Source of the DNA: an uncultured Candidatus Thioglobus sp.
GTDB taxonomy: Bacteria > Pseudomonadota > Gammaproteobacteria > PS1 > Pseudothioglobaceae
Length of the DNA stretch: 64,000 nt
Assembly: GCA_905182815.1 (NCBI GenBank)
Contig: CAJJCX010000004.1
Location: 1-64,000 of the forward strand
Reading direction: 5' to 3'
A model generated the notes under the pieces. That model was not told the origin of the DNA. It worked only from the letters and a program-made list of their open reading frames with translations, and searched no databases. Below are positions 36,249 through 45,366 of this stretch, piece by piece (position 1 is the stretch's first letter; each line of letters begins with the position of its first letter). The position numbers and the translations under genes were made by a program.

Positions 36249-38090
36249 TTATTGCAGATTATTTATGTGGGCTACAAACTCTTTAGCGCTAAATTCACCA
36301 ATAATTCTTTGGTCTCTAAGCTCGATGCCATTTTTAAAAAATAATATGGCGGGTGGTCCAACAAGTGAGAATCTTGCAAGCATCGACTGGTTAAAGCGAT
36401 TATTCTCAGTAACGTCTAATGTGTGTTTAAGAGAATCTGCAAGAGCCTCATTGACTTGTCTGTTTGAGAATACAACCCTCTCTAGCTTGTTGCAAGAAAT
36501 ACACCATTCTGCATAAAACTTAATGACCAGTAGGCTGTTATTCTTTGTAGTTATAGCTAATAATTTATTAAATTCATCTTCATCTGTAATTACCTGAAAG
36601 TCGACACTATTTGATGAATCTATGCTGTCCCCATAAATGATTGAGTCAAGAGGTTGCTGAATATCACCACCACCTTTTGCCACCAATAGCCATAGCAAGA
36701 CGCCATAAGCTAAGAAAATCAAACATGTTGCTTTAAATAGCAAACTCCAGAAGCTAATAGGTTTAGTGATTTTGTTAAAAACACCAAGCATAATTGGCCC
36801 TAGAGTGAATAGGAGTGACCATAGAATTAGAGATAAAAGTGGACTCAGAATTCGATCCAGTAAATACAGAGAAACAGCAATCATTGAAAGACCAAAAATT
36901 TTCTTGACGTTTTCCATCCATAGTCCAGCTTTTGGCAGTGCATTGACACCCCAGCCACAAATTATTATTAAAGGGATGCCCATTCCCAGCCCCATTGCAA
37001 AAAGACTAGCAGCGCCTTTAGCAGCACTTCCTCCAGCAATAACATAACTTAAAGCAGTTGCAAGGAATGGCGTAACACATGGACCAACAATTAGGGCAGA
37101 AAGGAACCCCATGATGCTAACACCAATGAAATCCCCACTCGTTTGCCTGTTACTTAGGTTTGTAATCTTGACCTGCAATTTAGAGGGTAGTTGAATGTCA
37201 TAGTATCCAAACATTGAAAATGCTAAGAATAGAAAGATTAAACTGAAAACAATTAAGACCCAGGGAGTTTGCATTATCGCCTGAATATTTATGCCAGCTC
37301 CAAAGTAGCCTGCTGTCGCTCCAATCAAAGCATAAGCGAGAGACATTGAAAAAACGAAGACAACCGACATCAAGATAGCTCTTGGAGTGCTTGGAGCTTT
37401 CTTTTGTCCAATAATAATTCCAGACAGTATTGGGACCATTGGGTATACACAAGGTGTCCAAGAAAGAGCCAACCCAGCCAAAAACGCTGCAATTAATAAA
37501 GTTAAACCGCCTTGTTGAAACTTTTCATTGGCACTTTTTTCTGACTTTGTTATTTGACTATTATCTTGAGAAGAAAATGCTTGAGTTCCATTAAAATCAA
37601 CTTGAATGGTATCGCTCTGAGGGGGATAACAAACTCCACCTTCCCAGCAGCCTTGGTGTTCTACTGTTAATATAACTTTGTTGCTAACAATGTCGGTAAG
37701 TGAAAGAATAACCTCCACGGATGAATTGTAAATATTGACCTCACCAAAAAACTCATCAACTTTTAACTTTGCCTTTGGAAACAGGGCATCTTCAATTGTT
37801 GCCCCTTTGACTGAAAAAGAAATTTTATCTTTATAGAGGTAATAGTTTTCTTTAACAATCCATCTCACAGCAATTGTATTTTCATCAACCGAAATAGCGC
37901 TTAACTTGAAAGCCTCGTTAACTTTTACTGGGCTTTTTTCAAAACCGAGATTATTTTCAGACTGCAATAAAATTGATGATTGATTGCTTTCACTTAGAGT
38001 AGGTTCTTTATCAACTGAAAGGATTTCAGCCCAGCTTGTTGAGAGAGGGACAAGGATCAAAAGCAGAATGATAGAAAAAAATTGCTTCAT
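36249..38090 (-). CDS. dsbD: Thiol:disulfide interchange protein DsbD
   Basis: The 613-residue protein has the three-part DsbD layout: signal peptide and periplasmic alpha domain with the Cys pair GCWEGGVCYPP, eight-helix membrane beta domain with Cys in SWTPCVYP and GPCVTPF, and C-terminal thioredoxin-like gamma domain with EWCISC. All six electron-relay cysteines are present. DsbD moves electrons from cytoplasmic thioredoxin to the periplasm for disulfide isomerisation and cytochrome c maturation. Confidence 0.96.
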   Translation of the reverse strand: MKQFFSIILLLILVPLSTSWAEILSVDKEPTLSESNQSSILLQSENNLGFEKSPVKVNEAFKLSAISVDENTIAVRWIVKENYYLYKDKISFSVKGATIEDALFPKAKLKVDEFFGEVNIYNSSVEVILSLTDIVSNKVILTVEHQGCWEGGVCYPPQSDTIQVDFNGTQAFSSQDNSQITKSEKSANEKFQQGGLTLLIAAFLAGLALSWTPCVYPMVPILSGIIIGQKKAPSTPRAILMSVVFVFSMSLAYALIGATAGYFGAGINIQAIMQTPWVLIVFSLIFLFLAFSMFGYYDIQLPSKLQVKITNLSNRQTSGDFIGVSIMGFLSALIVGPCVTPFLATALSYVIAGGSAAKGAASLFAMGLGMGIPLIIICGWGVNALPKAGLWMENVKKIFGLSMIAVSLYLLDRILSPLLSLILWSLLFTLGPIMLGVFNKITKPISFWSLLFKATCLIFLAYGVLLWLLVAKGGGDIQQPLDSIIYGDSIDSSNSVDFQVITDEDEFNKLLAITTKNNSLLVIKFYAEWCISCNKLERVVFSNRQVNEALADSLKHTLDVTENNRFNQSMLARFSLVGPPAILFFKNGIELRDQRIIGEFSAKEFVAHINNLQ

Positions 38091-38308
38091 AAAATTATTT
38101 AAAATTGGGTAACTTTATTCAAAAGAAATAGTCAAAATCTGACGGGTTTCTGAAAGAATTACAGTATATATTATAGTCTAATCAAAGTTTTGCTCGAGTG
38201 ACGTTTCTTGGTTGCCATAGAGCTATTTTGTATAAAATCGATTCTTGATTAATTATTAAGTTATTTTAATTAGTGATTTATTAAGTAAATGAATTTTTGG
38301 TGTTTTTT
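38091..38308. other. Divergent spacer between dsbD and the decayed permease
   Basis: This AT-rich stretch has no gene. On the minus strand a TATAAT about 80 bases before dsbD is a possible -10 box without a convincing -35 partner. Confidence 0.35.
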
Positions 38309-39202
38309 ATGAAAAATCTTACTTTAAGTCCCCGTTTGATTCCATGGCTATTTGTTTTGATATGGAGTACAGGCTTTGTGGCTGCAAAATATGGCCTTCC
38401 ATATGCAGAACCTTTTACTTTGTTGTCTTACCGTAATGGCCTTACATTAATAGTGCTATTTATAATTATGCAAGTTAAGAAAAGCATTTGGCCAAGTTCT
38501 GGCATGGCATTTTTTCACTTGATGGTAACAGGTTTATTAATTCATGGAGTTTATCTTGGTGGTGTTTTTCAAGCTATTAAGTGGGAAATACCTATTGGAC
38601 TTACGGCTCATGATTATTGGACTTCAGCCACTAGGAATGGCCTTTCATTGCAGGAATAATTCTCCATGAGAGGATTATAAGAAAACAATGGATAGGTTTA
38701 ATAATAGGGTTTTTAGGGCTATATTTGGTTTTATTTGAAAAGTTTGATTTAGCTATTGAGGGATTTTTTACTGGTTTTTCTTTTCTGGCAGTTTTAGCTG
38801 TCTTTGGGTCGCTAGTTGGTATCTCTCTAGGGACTATTTATCAAAAGCGATTTTGTAGTGATATGGATTTAATTAGTGGAACTTTGATCCAATACCTTGG
38901 TGCTTTTATACTATGCATTATTATGTCCCTTTGTTTTGAGACTGGTGATATTCTTTGGACTAATGCATTTATGATTACCCTAGCTTGGCAGGTCTTTGGC
39001 CTATCAATCGGTGCAGTGCTGTTATTAATGACAATGATAAAGCAAGATGCTTTAGCAAGAGTTGGTAGTTATTTTTATCTAGTTCCAGCTCTTGTTGCTA
39101 TCCAAGCTTGGTATTTATTTGATGAAACTATGAACTTTATCTCAATAATTGGGGTTCTTATTAATAGTATTTGCAGTCGCAATAGCTAGCTCAAAAAAAT
39201 AA
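38309..39202 (+). pseudogene. EamA/DMT-family permease, three frameshifts
   Basis: The gene reads as an EamA permease only if the frame is changed three times. The start (RLIPWLFVLIWSTGFVAAKYGLPYAEP) to IGLTA is in one frame; IIGLQPLGMAF is in a second (extra base near 38610); IAGIILHERIIRKQW to IIGVLIN is in a third (extra base near 38650). The final VFAVAIASSKK needs another one-base change near 39165 and then ends at 39202. Three single-base changes in 0.9 kb, while most genes here have none, suggest real decay rather than random error. It was a ten-helix exporter of about 297 residues. Confidence 0.8.
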
Positions 39203-39233
39203 TGATTCTAAAGTAGCGCATTAAGAAGTTTAT

Positions 39234-40088
39234 TTAAAGCAACCAATCCTTTACTTTTATGAAAATCTGAGAGTCCTTATTTGCAAGCCTCTCTACTACT
39301 CCAAAGTGATCTACATCTGGCTCTGCATGATAATCAAGCGGAGCATTATGCTCTTTCCATTTTTCAACAAATTTATTAGTTTGCCAATGAAATTCAGGAG
39401 TCTCTCCACCACCAAGTGCTACTAGAATGGGAGCGCTTGTTTTTGGTTCAAAGAAATGAGGGCTTAATGCTTTGCTTTCCTTATCATCTAAGCCTAGCGC
39501 ATCACCTATTGTTGTCTCTCTAATTGGATCGAGTTGATAAAGGCCACTTATTGGAATACCTGTCTTTACAATATTTTTTGGTAAGTCATTGGATATTTGT
39601 TGCCAATCTGTTGCAAGAACCATGCCAGTGATATGGCCACCTGCAGAATGTCCAGAAACATTAATTCGATTTTTTGAAATTGAGTACTTATCAGCATTTC
39701 GCCACAACCAAATGATAGCCTCTTGTATTTTTTCAACAATATTGGTCATGCTTGCACCAGGACATAGTTGATAGCCAATAAGAGCAACATCAATCCCTGA
39801 TTGCACAAATGACTCAGCTACAAAGCTATAGAATGATTTATCACCTCGCTGCCAGTATCCACCATGAATAAAAATGAATAGCGGCGCATTATCTTGTCCA
39901 CAACGAAAAATATCTAGCTTATCTTTTTCACCACTTCCATATTGACAATCAATTGAGGAATCTACAGTAGCTCTGAAAGCTGCACTTCTTTTAGTCCATT
40001 TATTAATAAGTCCGTCAAAATCATCAACTAATAATCTTACGTTATAACCCTTCTCTAATATTGGATCAATGGGTTTAGTTCTTGTCAT
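39234..40088 (-). CDS. Alpha/beta hydrolase, kynurenine-formamidase-like
   Basis: A 284-residue esterase-type hydrolase with HGGYW (residues 75-79, oxyanion hole) and GHSAGGH (Ser148). Both motifs are shared with arylformamidase and carboxylesterases of the hormone-sensitive-lipase side of the family. The late DVDHFGVVE carries the His. It is the last gene of the catabolic operon and might open a formyl ester or lactone made by the upstream flavin monooxygenases; tryptophan degradation is less likely as no other kyn gene is present. Confidence 0.85.
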   Translation of the reverse strand: MTRTKPIDPILEKGYNVRLLVDDFDGLINKWTKRSAAFRATVDSSIDCQYGSGEKDKLDIFRCGQDNAPLFIFIHGGYWQRGDKSFYSFVAESFVQSGIDVALIGYQLCPGASMTNIVEKIQEAIIWLWRNADKYSISKNRINVSGHSAGGHITGMVLATDWQQISNDLPKNIVKTGIPISGLYQLDPIRETTIGDALGLDDKESKALSPHFFEPKTSAPILVALGGGETPEFHWQTNKFVEKWKEHNAPLDYHAEPDVDHFGVVERLANKDSQIFIKVKDWLL

Positions 40089-40101
40089 TTAAAATCCTTT
40101 T

Positions 40102-40508
40102 TTAGTTAGTTCTACTTTTATAAAAAGTATCTTTATGGATAATTAGTCCATCACGGAATGTCAAGATATCAATACTCAAAAAGTCTTGAGTTTCACCAGA
40201 TTTGAGTTTTGCAAGTCGATGAAATTCACAGTAAGCTTTGTCTCCAGAAATCCGGTATCAATTGGGGTCCATTGAACACTCTCAACACTATTAAACAGTC
40301 CCTCGAAAATTCCTCTGATAGTATCCAGTCCAGAAAACCGAGTACCATTGATATTAGGCCCTGTTGCATGGTCAAACACCACATCTTCCGCAAAAAATGA
40401 CATGACTTTATCAATATCATTTTGATTGTAGGCATTAGTAATTTTATCAAGCAGATCGGTGGTTATTCCTGCTTCTTTCGTTGAAATATTTGAATTAAAG
40501 ATTGACAT
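40102..40508 (-). pseudogene. SnoaL/NTF2-like protein, one-base frameshift
   Basis: The first frame encodes a SnoaL-like cone fold (ITNAYNQNDIDKVMSFFAEDVVFDHATGP) to VQWTPIDTG, then runs off-frame to a stop at 40176. Shifting by one base near 40251 gives SGDKAYCEFHRLAKLKSGE and LTFRDGLIIHKDTFYKS ending at 40102, the expected strand-rich second half. An intact protein would have about 135 residues. Family members are small isomerases, cyclases or hydratases. It sits 9 bases from the glutathione transferase gene and 13 from the hydrolase. Confidence 0.78.
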
Positions 40509-40517
40509 AGAAGTTAA

Positions 40518-41189
40518 TTATAAATTTTTCTCACCTTTGGTTTGTAATTTCAAGAATTCTTCAGGTGAGTTGCCAAATGGCTGCATTGCGTGTTCTTTGT
40601 AAGGATTTCTCTCAGTTAGTCTTTGATACCATGCTTCAATTCCAGGCATTGATGGTCTTTTAATATCAAGGACAAAGTACTTATGTATTAAAACACCAAG
40701 AGGAATGTCACCATAAGTAAAATCATCACCAGCAACAAATTTATTATTATCTAAATGCCCCTCAAGCACTTTCAGTACTTCAGCACTCTGCTTTGCCATT
40801 TCAGCAATCTTGTTATAATCTCTTTGTGACTCTTCAGTTCGAACAAGCTGCCAAAAAACAGGAAAAAAAGTTCCCATAAAACCATCTGTAGACCAGGTCA
40901 TCCATTGATCAGAGATTGCCGCCTTTTGAGGATCTTTAGGATAAAGATTACCAAAACCATACTGCCTTGCAAGATAGCGAATTATTGCATGGGATTCCCA
41001 CAATACAAACCCATTGTCACGAATAGTAGGTATTTTTGAGTTAGGGTTAAGGGATTTATAATCATCAGCATCTAGATCACCTGATTCAGTTCCTATAGAG
41101 TGCCTTTTGTAATCAACACCTAACTCAGATAGAGTCCAAAGGACCTGTATAACTTGATTAGCATTTTTTCTACCCCAAACTTCTAACAT
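40518..41189 (-). CDS. Glutathione S-transferase family protein
   Basis: A 223-residue GST: thioredoxin-like N-terminal domain (RKNANQVIQVLWTLSELGVDYKR, then NSKIPTIRDNGFVLWESHAIIRYLA with the cis-Pro and the Glu-Ser glutathione-binding pair) and an all-helical C-terminal domain. It resembles theta/beta-like bacterial GSTs. In the operon it may conjugate or isomerise a reactive intermediate such as an epoxide or enone. Confidence 0.9.
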   Translation of the reverse strand: MLEVWGRKNANQVIQVLWTLSELGVDYKRHSIGTESGDLDADDYKSLNPNSKIPTIRDNGFVLWESHAIIRYLARQYGFGNLYPKDPQKAAISDQWMTWSTDGFMGTFFPVFWQLVRTEESQRDYNKIAEMAKQSAEVLKVLEGHLDNNKFVAGDDFTYGDIPLGVLIHKYFVLDIKRPSMPGIEAWYQRLTERNPYKEHAMQPFGNSPEEFLKLQTKGEKNL

Positions 41190-41207
41190 TTATCTAATCT
41201 CCTATTC

Positions 41208-42368
41208 TTAAACTCCATCTGGATTAAACCTGGGCATAACCCTCTCAGAAAATAAAGCCATGCTTTTGAGTATTTTTTGATAGTCAAATCCTGGAAATTG
41301 TTGAAGCAGCATAATATGATTTAGACCAATTGATTTATTAAGCTTATCAATTTTCTCAGCAACATAGTCTGCATCACCAACCCATATCAGTTCATACTTC
41401 ATAAGGAAATCAAACCACTCTCCATTGAGATCTTCATCAGTTGGATTGGCATCTTCATCTAGATAGGCTTTTCTAGTCCAACTTCCTTCTGGTCTCGAAC
41501 CACTTAGATATTCATAATAGCCATTGATTGCAGCTCTAGCATCTTTGTCAGCCTGCTCCATTGTTTCAGCAACATAAATAACGGTGCATACTCCAACACC
41601 ATCCCCTCTTTGGTATTTTGCCCCATCATGTGACTCTGCATTGGCATAGGCATCCCAACAACTTACAAGCTTTCCTGGAGGGCTCGACATGCCAATCACC
41701 TTAAATCCTCTCTCAGCAGCTAATTTATAGGTGTGTGGTGAATTCGACATTAGCCATACTGGAGGATGTGGATTTTGATAAGGCCTAGGATGGATATACA
41801 TACCAGTATATTCACCTTCTTTTGAGTGATATTCTTTTTCAAGAGGCATTAAGAATCGGTTTGTTTCTTTCCAACCGGGAACAGGGAACTCATAAAACTC
41901 TCCCTTATGTGAAAATGGATCTTGGGTCCATGCTTTTAATATGACTTCAAGAGACTCCATGAATAGTCTGTAGCTTTTTTCATTATCTCTTCGATCAGCC
42001 TCTTTATTGAATTGAATTGTCACCCTTTCATTAATACCCTTGGCAACACCAAAATCAACCCTTCCTTCAGTCATGTTGTCAAGCAGTGCTATATCTTCTG
42101 CCACTCTTAATGGATGCCAATCAGGAAGAACGATTGGTGCCTGACCTACTCTTATTCTTTTTGAGTGAGAAGCTAGATCAAGAGACATCATTATTGGATT
42201 AGGTGGAGCATTTAGATAACCATTGTGTGCAAAGTGATGCTCTGTAAGCCAAACAGTTGTGAAATCAGCCTGTTCAGCTAAATTCGTTTGCTCACGCATC
42301 ATTTTAACAACACGATTCCAAGGAATATTTTCCCCTGGATTAAAAAATGGAACAAAATCAAATCTCAT
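41208..42368 (-). CDS. Luciferase-like (LLM class) flavin-dependent monooxygenase
   Basis: The 386-residue TIM-barrel protein belongs to the bacterial luciferase-like family: ADFTTVWLTEHHF near residue 40, RIRVGQAPIVLPDWHPLRVAEDIALLDNMTEGRVDFGVAKG at about 90-130 and HPPVWLMSNSPHTYKLAAERGF near 230. Such enzymes use reduced FMN, supplied by a partner reductase, to oxygenate or Baeyer-Villiger-oxidise small molecules. A second LLM gene and a flavin reductase are in the same operon. Substrate unknown. Confidence 0.9.
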   Translation of the reverse strand: MRFDFVPFFNPGENIPWNRVVKMMREQTNLAEQADFTTVWLTEHHFAHNGYLNAPPNPIMMSLDLASHSKRIRVGQAPIVLPDWHPLRVAEDIALLDNMTEGRVDFGVAKGINERVTIQFNKEADRRDNEKSYRLFMESLEVILKAWTQDPFSHKGEFYEFPVPGWKETNRFLMPLEKEYHSKEGEYTGMYIHPRPYQNPHPPVWLMSNSPHTYKLAAERGFKVIGMSSPPGKLVSCWDAYANAESHDGAKYQRGDGVGVCTVIYVAETMEQADKDARAAINGYYEYLSGSRPEGSWTRKAYLDEDANPTDEDLNGEWFDFLMKYELIWVGDADYVAEKIDKLNKSIGLNHIMLLQQFPGFDYQKILKSMALFSERVMPRFNPDGV

Positions 42369-42424
42369 AGATATCCAAAAGTCATTTAAGTTATATCCAA
42401 ATAATTGTAAGAATTTTTTGGCAC

Positions 42425-42805
42425 TTAAATCTCACCAGCATTCTCTAAAACTTTTCTTGCAATTTTAAAACACTCAACTCCTTGAGGAACTCCGCAATAG
42501 ATTGCAATAACATGGAGTATTGATTTAATCTCATCCTTACTTACTCCATTCGTTAAAGCTCCTTTGAGGTGGATTTCCCATTCATCCATTTTTCCAAGGG
42601 CAGCAATCATTGTTAGATTCATCATAGACCTAGTTTTTTCATTAATGGTGTCATCACCCCATCCAAAGCCCCAGCACCACTCAGTCATTTGTTTTTGAAA
42701 GTCTTCGTTAAAATCATCAGCGGCCTCTAGGTTTTTTTCTACATAGTCACTTCCAAGGGTTGCTTTTCTCTTTGATAAGCCTAGTTCGAATAATTCTTTG
42801 TCCAT
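42425..42805 (-). CDS. Carboxymuconolactone-decarboxylase-family protein
   Basis: A 126-residue all-helical CMD protein similar in layout to PcaC: LGSDYVEKNL, WCWGFGWGDDTINEKTRSMMNLTMIAALGKMDEWEIHLKGAL and ILHVIAIYCGVPQGVE with a late Cys and conserved His. It lacks the CxxC of the AhpD peroxidase branch, so lactone decarboxylation or a related ring reaction is the better guess. It follows the aldehyde dehydrogenase by 30 bases. Confidence 0.88.
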   Translation of the reverse strand: MDKELFELGLSKRKATLGSDYVEKNLEAADDFNEDFQKQMTEWCWGFGWGDDTINEKTRSMMNLTMIAALGKMDEWEIHLKGALTNGVSKDEIKSILHVIAIYCGVPQGVECFKIARKVLENAGEI

Positions 42806-42835
42806 TATTTACTCCGTTAATTTTTTAAAGATTAT

Positions 42836-44305
42836 TTATCTCATTATAAAAGGATTGCTCATTGGTTCAGAAGAGGTATTAATCCAGGTTGTTTTAGTTC
42901 TAGTGTATTCATGAATAGCATCTATGCCAGCCTCTCTGCTACCACCACTTTGCTTCACTCCACCAAAAGGAGCAATAGGTGATATTGCTCGATAAGTATT
43001 AATCCAAACAATCCCAGACTGTATTTTTTCACTAACGCGATGAGCTCTTGCTAGGTTTTCAGTAAATACTCCTGCACCAAGACCATAAGCAGAGTCATTT
43101 GCCATCCTTATGGCTTCTTCCTCAGTGTCAAATGCAATGACACTTATTACTGGTGCAAATAGTTCTGTTTTAACGCAATCAAATTCCTGATTAGGACAAT
43201 CAAGTAGAGTAGGCTCAAAGTACCATCCTTCTTTTTTATGACTTGGCTTGTTCCCTCCAAAAATAAGGCTAGCTCCTTGCTTAATAGACTGTTTAACAAC
43301 GCTTAGCGCTCTTTCGACCTGATGTTTTGTGGCAAGAGGACCAACCTGTGTATCACTATCTAAGGGGTCACCAACTATAATATTTTTTGCGCGCTCTTTA
43401 ATCTTGTCAACTATTTTAGAGTGTATTGATCTTTGAATAAAAACGCGCGAGCCAGCAACACAGCTTTGCCCAGAAGCTCCAAAGTTTCCTGCAATAATGC
43501 CATTTACTGCCCCATCAATATTGCAGTCTTCAAATATTAGCATGGGTGATTTACCACCAAGCTCAAGACTTACATGAGCAAAGTTTTCAGCACTATTCCT
43601 AACAATATGTCTCGCAACTTCAGTGCCTCCAGTAAAAGCAATTCTCGCAACTTTTGGATGCGTAGTTAATACACGCCCACAGGGCTCTGCAAAGCCAGTT
43701 ATGATATTTATAACTCCAGGAGGAAAGCCACTTTTTTCAACCAATTCAGCAAATTTAAATAATGCAGCTGGGGCCTGCTCCGACGCTTTTACTACTAGTG
43801 TATTGCCAGCAGCTAAGGCAGGAGCTATTTTGGTTGCTGAAAGAAAGAGTTGAGCATTCCAAGGAACAATAGCAACAACAACCCCAATAGGTTCACGGGT
43901 TGTAAAAACACGCATATCAGGCTTGTCAATAGGAAGAACTTCTCCCTGTATTTTGTCTGCTAGGCCCGCATAGTAATAGTAGTAGTCAGAAACATAGCTG
44001 GATTGAGCGCGAGTTTCAACCGCTAACTTTCCACTATCCCTAGTCTCGAGATCACCTAATTCGCTAGCATGTTCAGAGATTAAATCACCAAGCCTATGAA
44101 TTAACTTACCTCTTTGAGTGGGGGTAAGGCTTGACCAGGCACCATCATAGAGTGCTTTATGTGCAGACTCTATAGCAAAGTTAGACTCATCTTCTGTCGC
44201 AGATGGAAAGGTTGCCCATGGCATACCATTTGCAGGATTAAGAGTCTCAAAGCGCTCTGATCCAGAACTAAACTTACCATTAATGTAGTGTTTAAAGTGC
44301 TCCAT
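42836..44305 (-). CDS. Aldehyde dehydrogenase (NAD(P)-dependent)
   Basis: A full-length 489-residue ALDH with catalytic Cys282 in GASGQSCVAGSRVF, general base Glu248 in SLELGGKSP and the cofactor-binding VPWNAQLFLSATKIAPALAAGN and FTGGTEVARHI segments. It resembles the betaine/hydroxymuconic-semialdehyde group. In this operon it should oxidise an aldehyde formed after monooxygenation and ring opening. Confidence 0.93.
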   Translation of the reverse strand: MEHFKHYINGKFSSGSERFETLNPANGMPWATFPSATEDESNFAIESAHKALYDGAWSSLTPTQRGKLIHRLGDLISEHASELGDLETRDSGKLAVETRAQSSYVSDYYYYYAGLADKIQGEVLPIDKPDMRVFTTREPIGVVVAIVPWNAQLFLSATKIAPALAAGNTLVVKASEQAPAALFKFAELVEKSGFPPGVINIITGFAEPCGRVLTTHPKVARIAFTGGTEVARHIVRNSAENFAHVSLELGGKSPMLIFEDCNIDGAVNGIIAGNFGASGQSCVAGSRVFIQRSIHSKIVDKIKERAKNIIVGDPLDSDTQVGPLATKHQVERALSVVKQSIKQGASLIFGGNKPSHKKEGWYFEPTLLDCPNQEFDCVKTELFAPVISVIAFDTEEEAIRMANDSAYGLGAGVFTENLARAHRVSEKIQSGIVWINTYRAISPIAPFGGVKQSGGSREAGIDAIHEYTRTKTTWINTSSEPMSNPFIMR

Positions 44306-44317
44306 GTCCCATCCTCT

Positions 44318-45355
44318 TTAAGTAAATTCAGGCATCACTTTTTCAATAAAAAGCTCTAAAGATTTCTTTTTCTTTTCAAAGCTCATGCTACTATCAATCC
44401 AGTAACTATATTCGTCAAAACCAAGATTCTCGCAAAACTTAATACGCTCAATAACTTTATCAGGAGTTCCTATAATACTATTTTGACGCATTTTTTCAGG
44501 TGAGTACATTTCAATCTTAGACATTTCTTCTTCCGTAAGTTTCTCAATAAGCCCTTGATTAATAGGTCTTTCATTTTTAAACCATGCACCAAAATAACAG
44601 TAGAATCTAGATATATCTTTAGCGCCTTGAACAACTTCTTCTTCACTCTCACCCACAAATGTATGGCGTAATACCATTATTTTTGGACGCTCTATATCTT
44701 TAAATTTCTCACAGGAGTTATTGAATTTTTCCATCAATGAGACAACCTCATCATCACCAAGCCATAGAGGAGTTACTTGAACATTGCAGCCCTGCTGAAC
44801 TGCAAAGTCATGAGAATGTTGATCCCTTGCTGCAATCCAAATGGGCGGGTGAGGGGATTGAAGGGGTTTTGGTGAGCTAGTAGTTTTTGGGAAGGACCAG
44901 TGTTCTCCTTCACCTGTGTAGTCACCTCTCCACAAGCCCTTAATTGCTGGGACAATCTCTCTCATAGCGCTTCCAGCTGAAAAAGGATCTATACCATCTG
45001 CAAGGCGGTCATACTCAAAAGAGTAAGCTCCTCGAGCTATACCAATTTCAAGCCGACCTCCTGAAATAATATCGGTCATTGCCGCTTCTTCAGCAAGTTT
45101 TATTGGGTGCCAAAAAGGAGCAATAATTGTTCCAGTTCCAAGCCTAACATTCTTTGTTTTGTTGGCTAAATCAGCTAGATTTACAAATGGATTTGGAGCA
45201 ATAGTGAAGTTCATGCCGTGATGTTCACCAGTCCATATTGTTTTGAAACCTGACCTATCAGCTATTTGACATAACTCGACATACTCCTCATACAAGCGCT
45301 TTTGCGACTGCTCCTCATCTATTCTTTCCATTTGTATAAATAAAGAAAAATTCAT
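44318..45355 (-). CDS. Second LLM-class flavin-dependent monooxygenase
   Basis: A 345-residue luciferase-like TIM barrel: RSGFKTIWTGEHHGMNF, KNVRLGTGTIIAPFWHPIKLAEEAAMTDIISGGRLEIGIARGAYSFEYDRL and HPPIWIAARDQHSHDFAVQQGCNV. It is distinct from the 386-residue paralogue downstream, so the two may act in sequence or as a heteromer. It lies 11 bases after the flavin reductase gene, which should supply its reduced flavin. Confidence 0.9.
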   Translation of the reverse strand: MNFSLFIQMERIDEEQSQKRLYEEYVELCQIADRSGFKTIWTGEHHGMNFTIAPNPFVNLADLANKTKNVRLGTGTIIAPFWHPIKLAEEAAMTDIISGGRLEIGIARGAYSFEYDRLADGIDPFSAGSAMREIVPAIKGLWRGDYTGEGEHWSFPKTTSSPKPLQSPHPPIWIAARDQHSHDFAVQQGCNVQVTPLWLGDDEVVSLMEKFNNSCEKFKDIERPKIMVLRHTFVGESEEEVVQGAKDISRFYCYFGAWFKNERPINQGLIEKLTEEEMSKIEMYSPEKMRQNSIIGTPDKVIERIKFCENLGFDEYSYWIDSSMSFEKKKKSLELFIEKVMPEFT

Positions 45356-45366
45356 ATTAATAGCTC

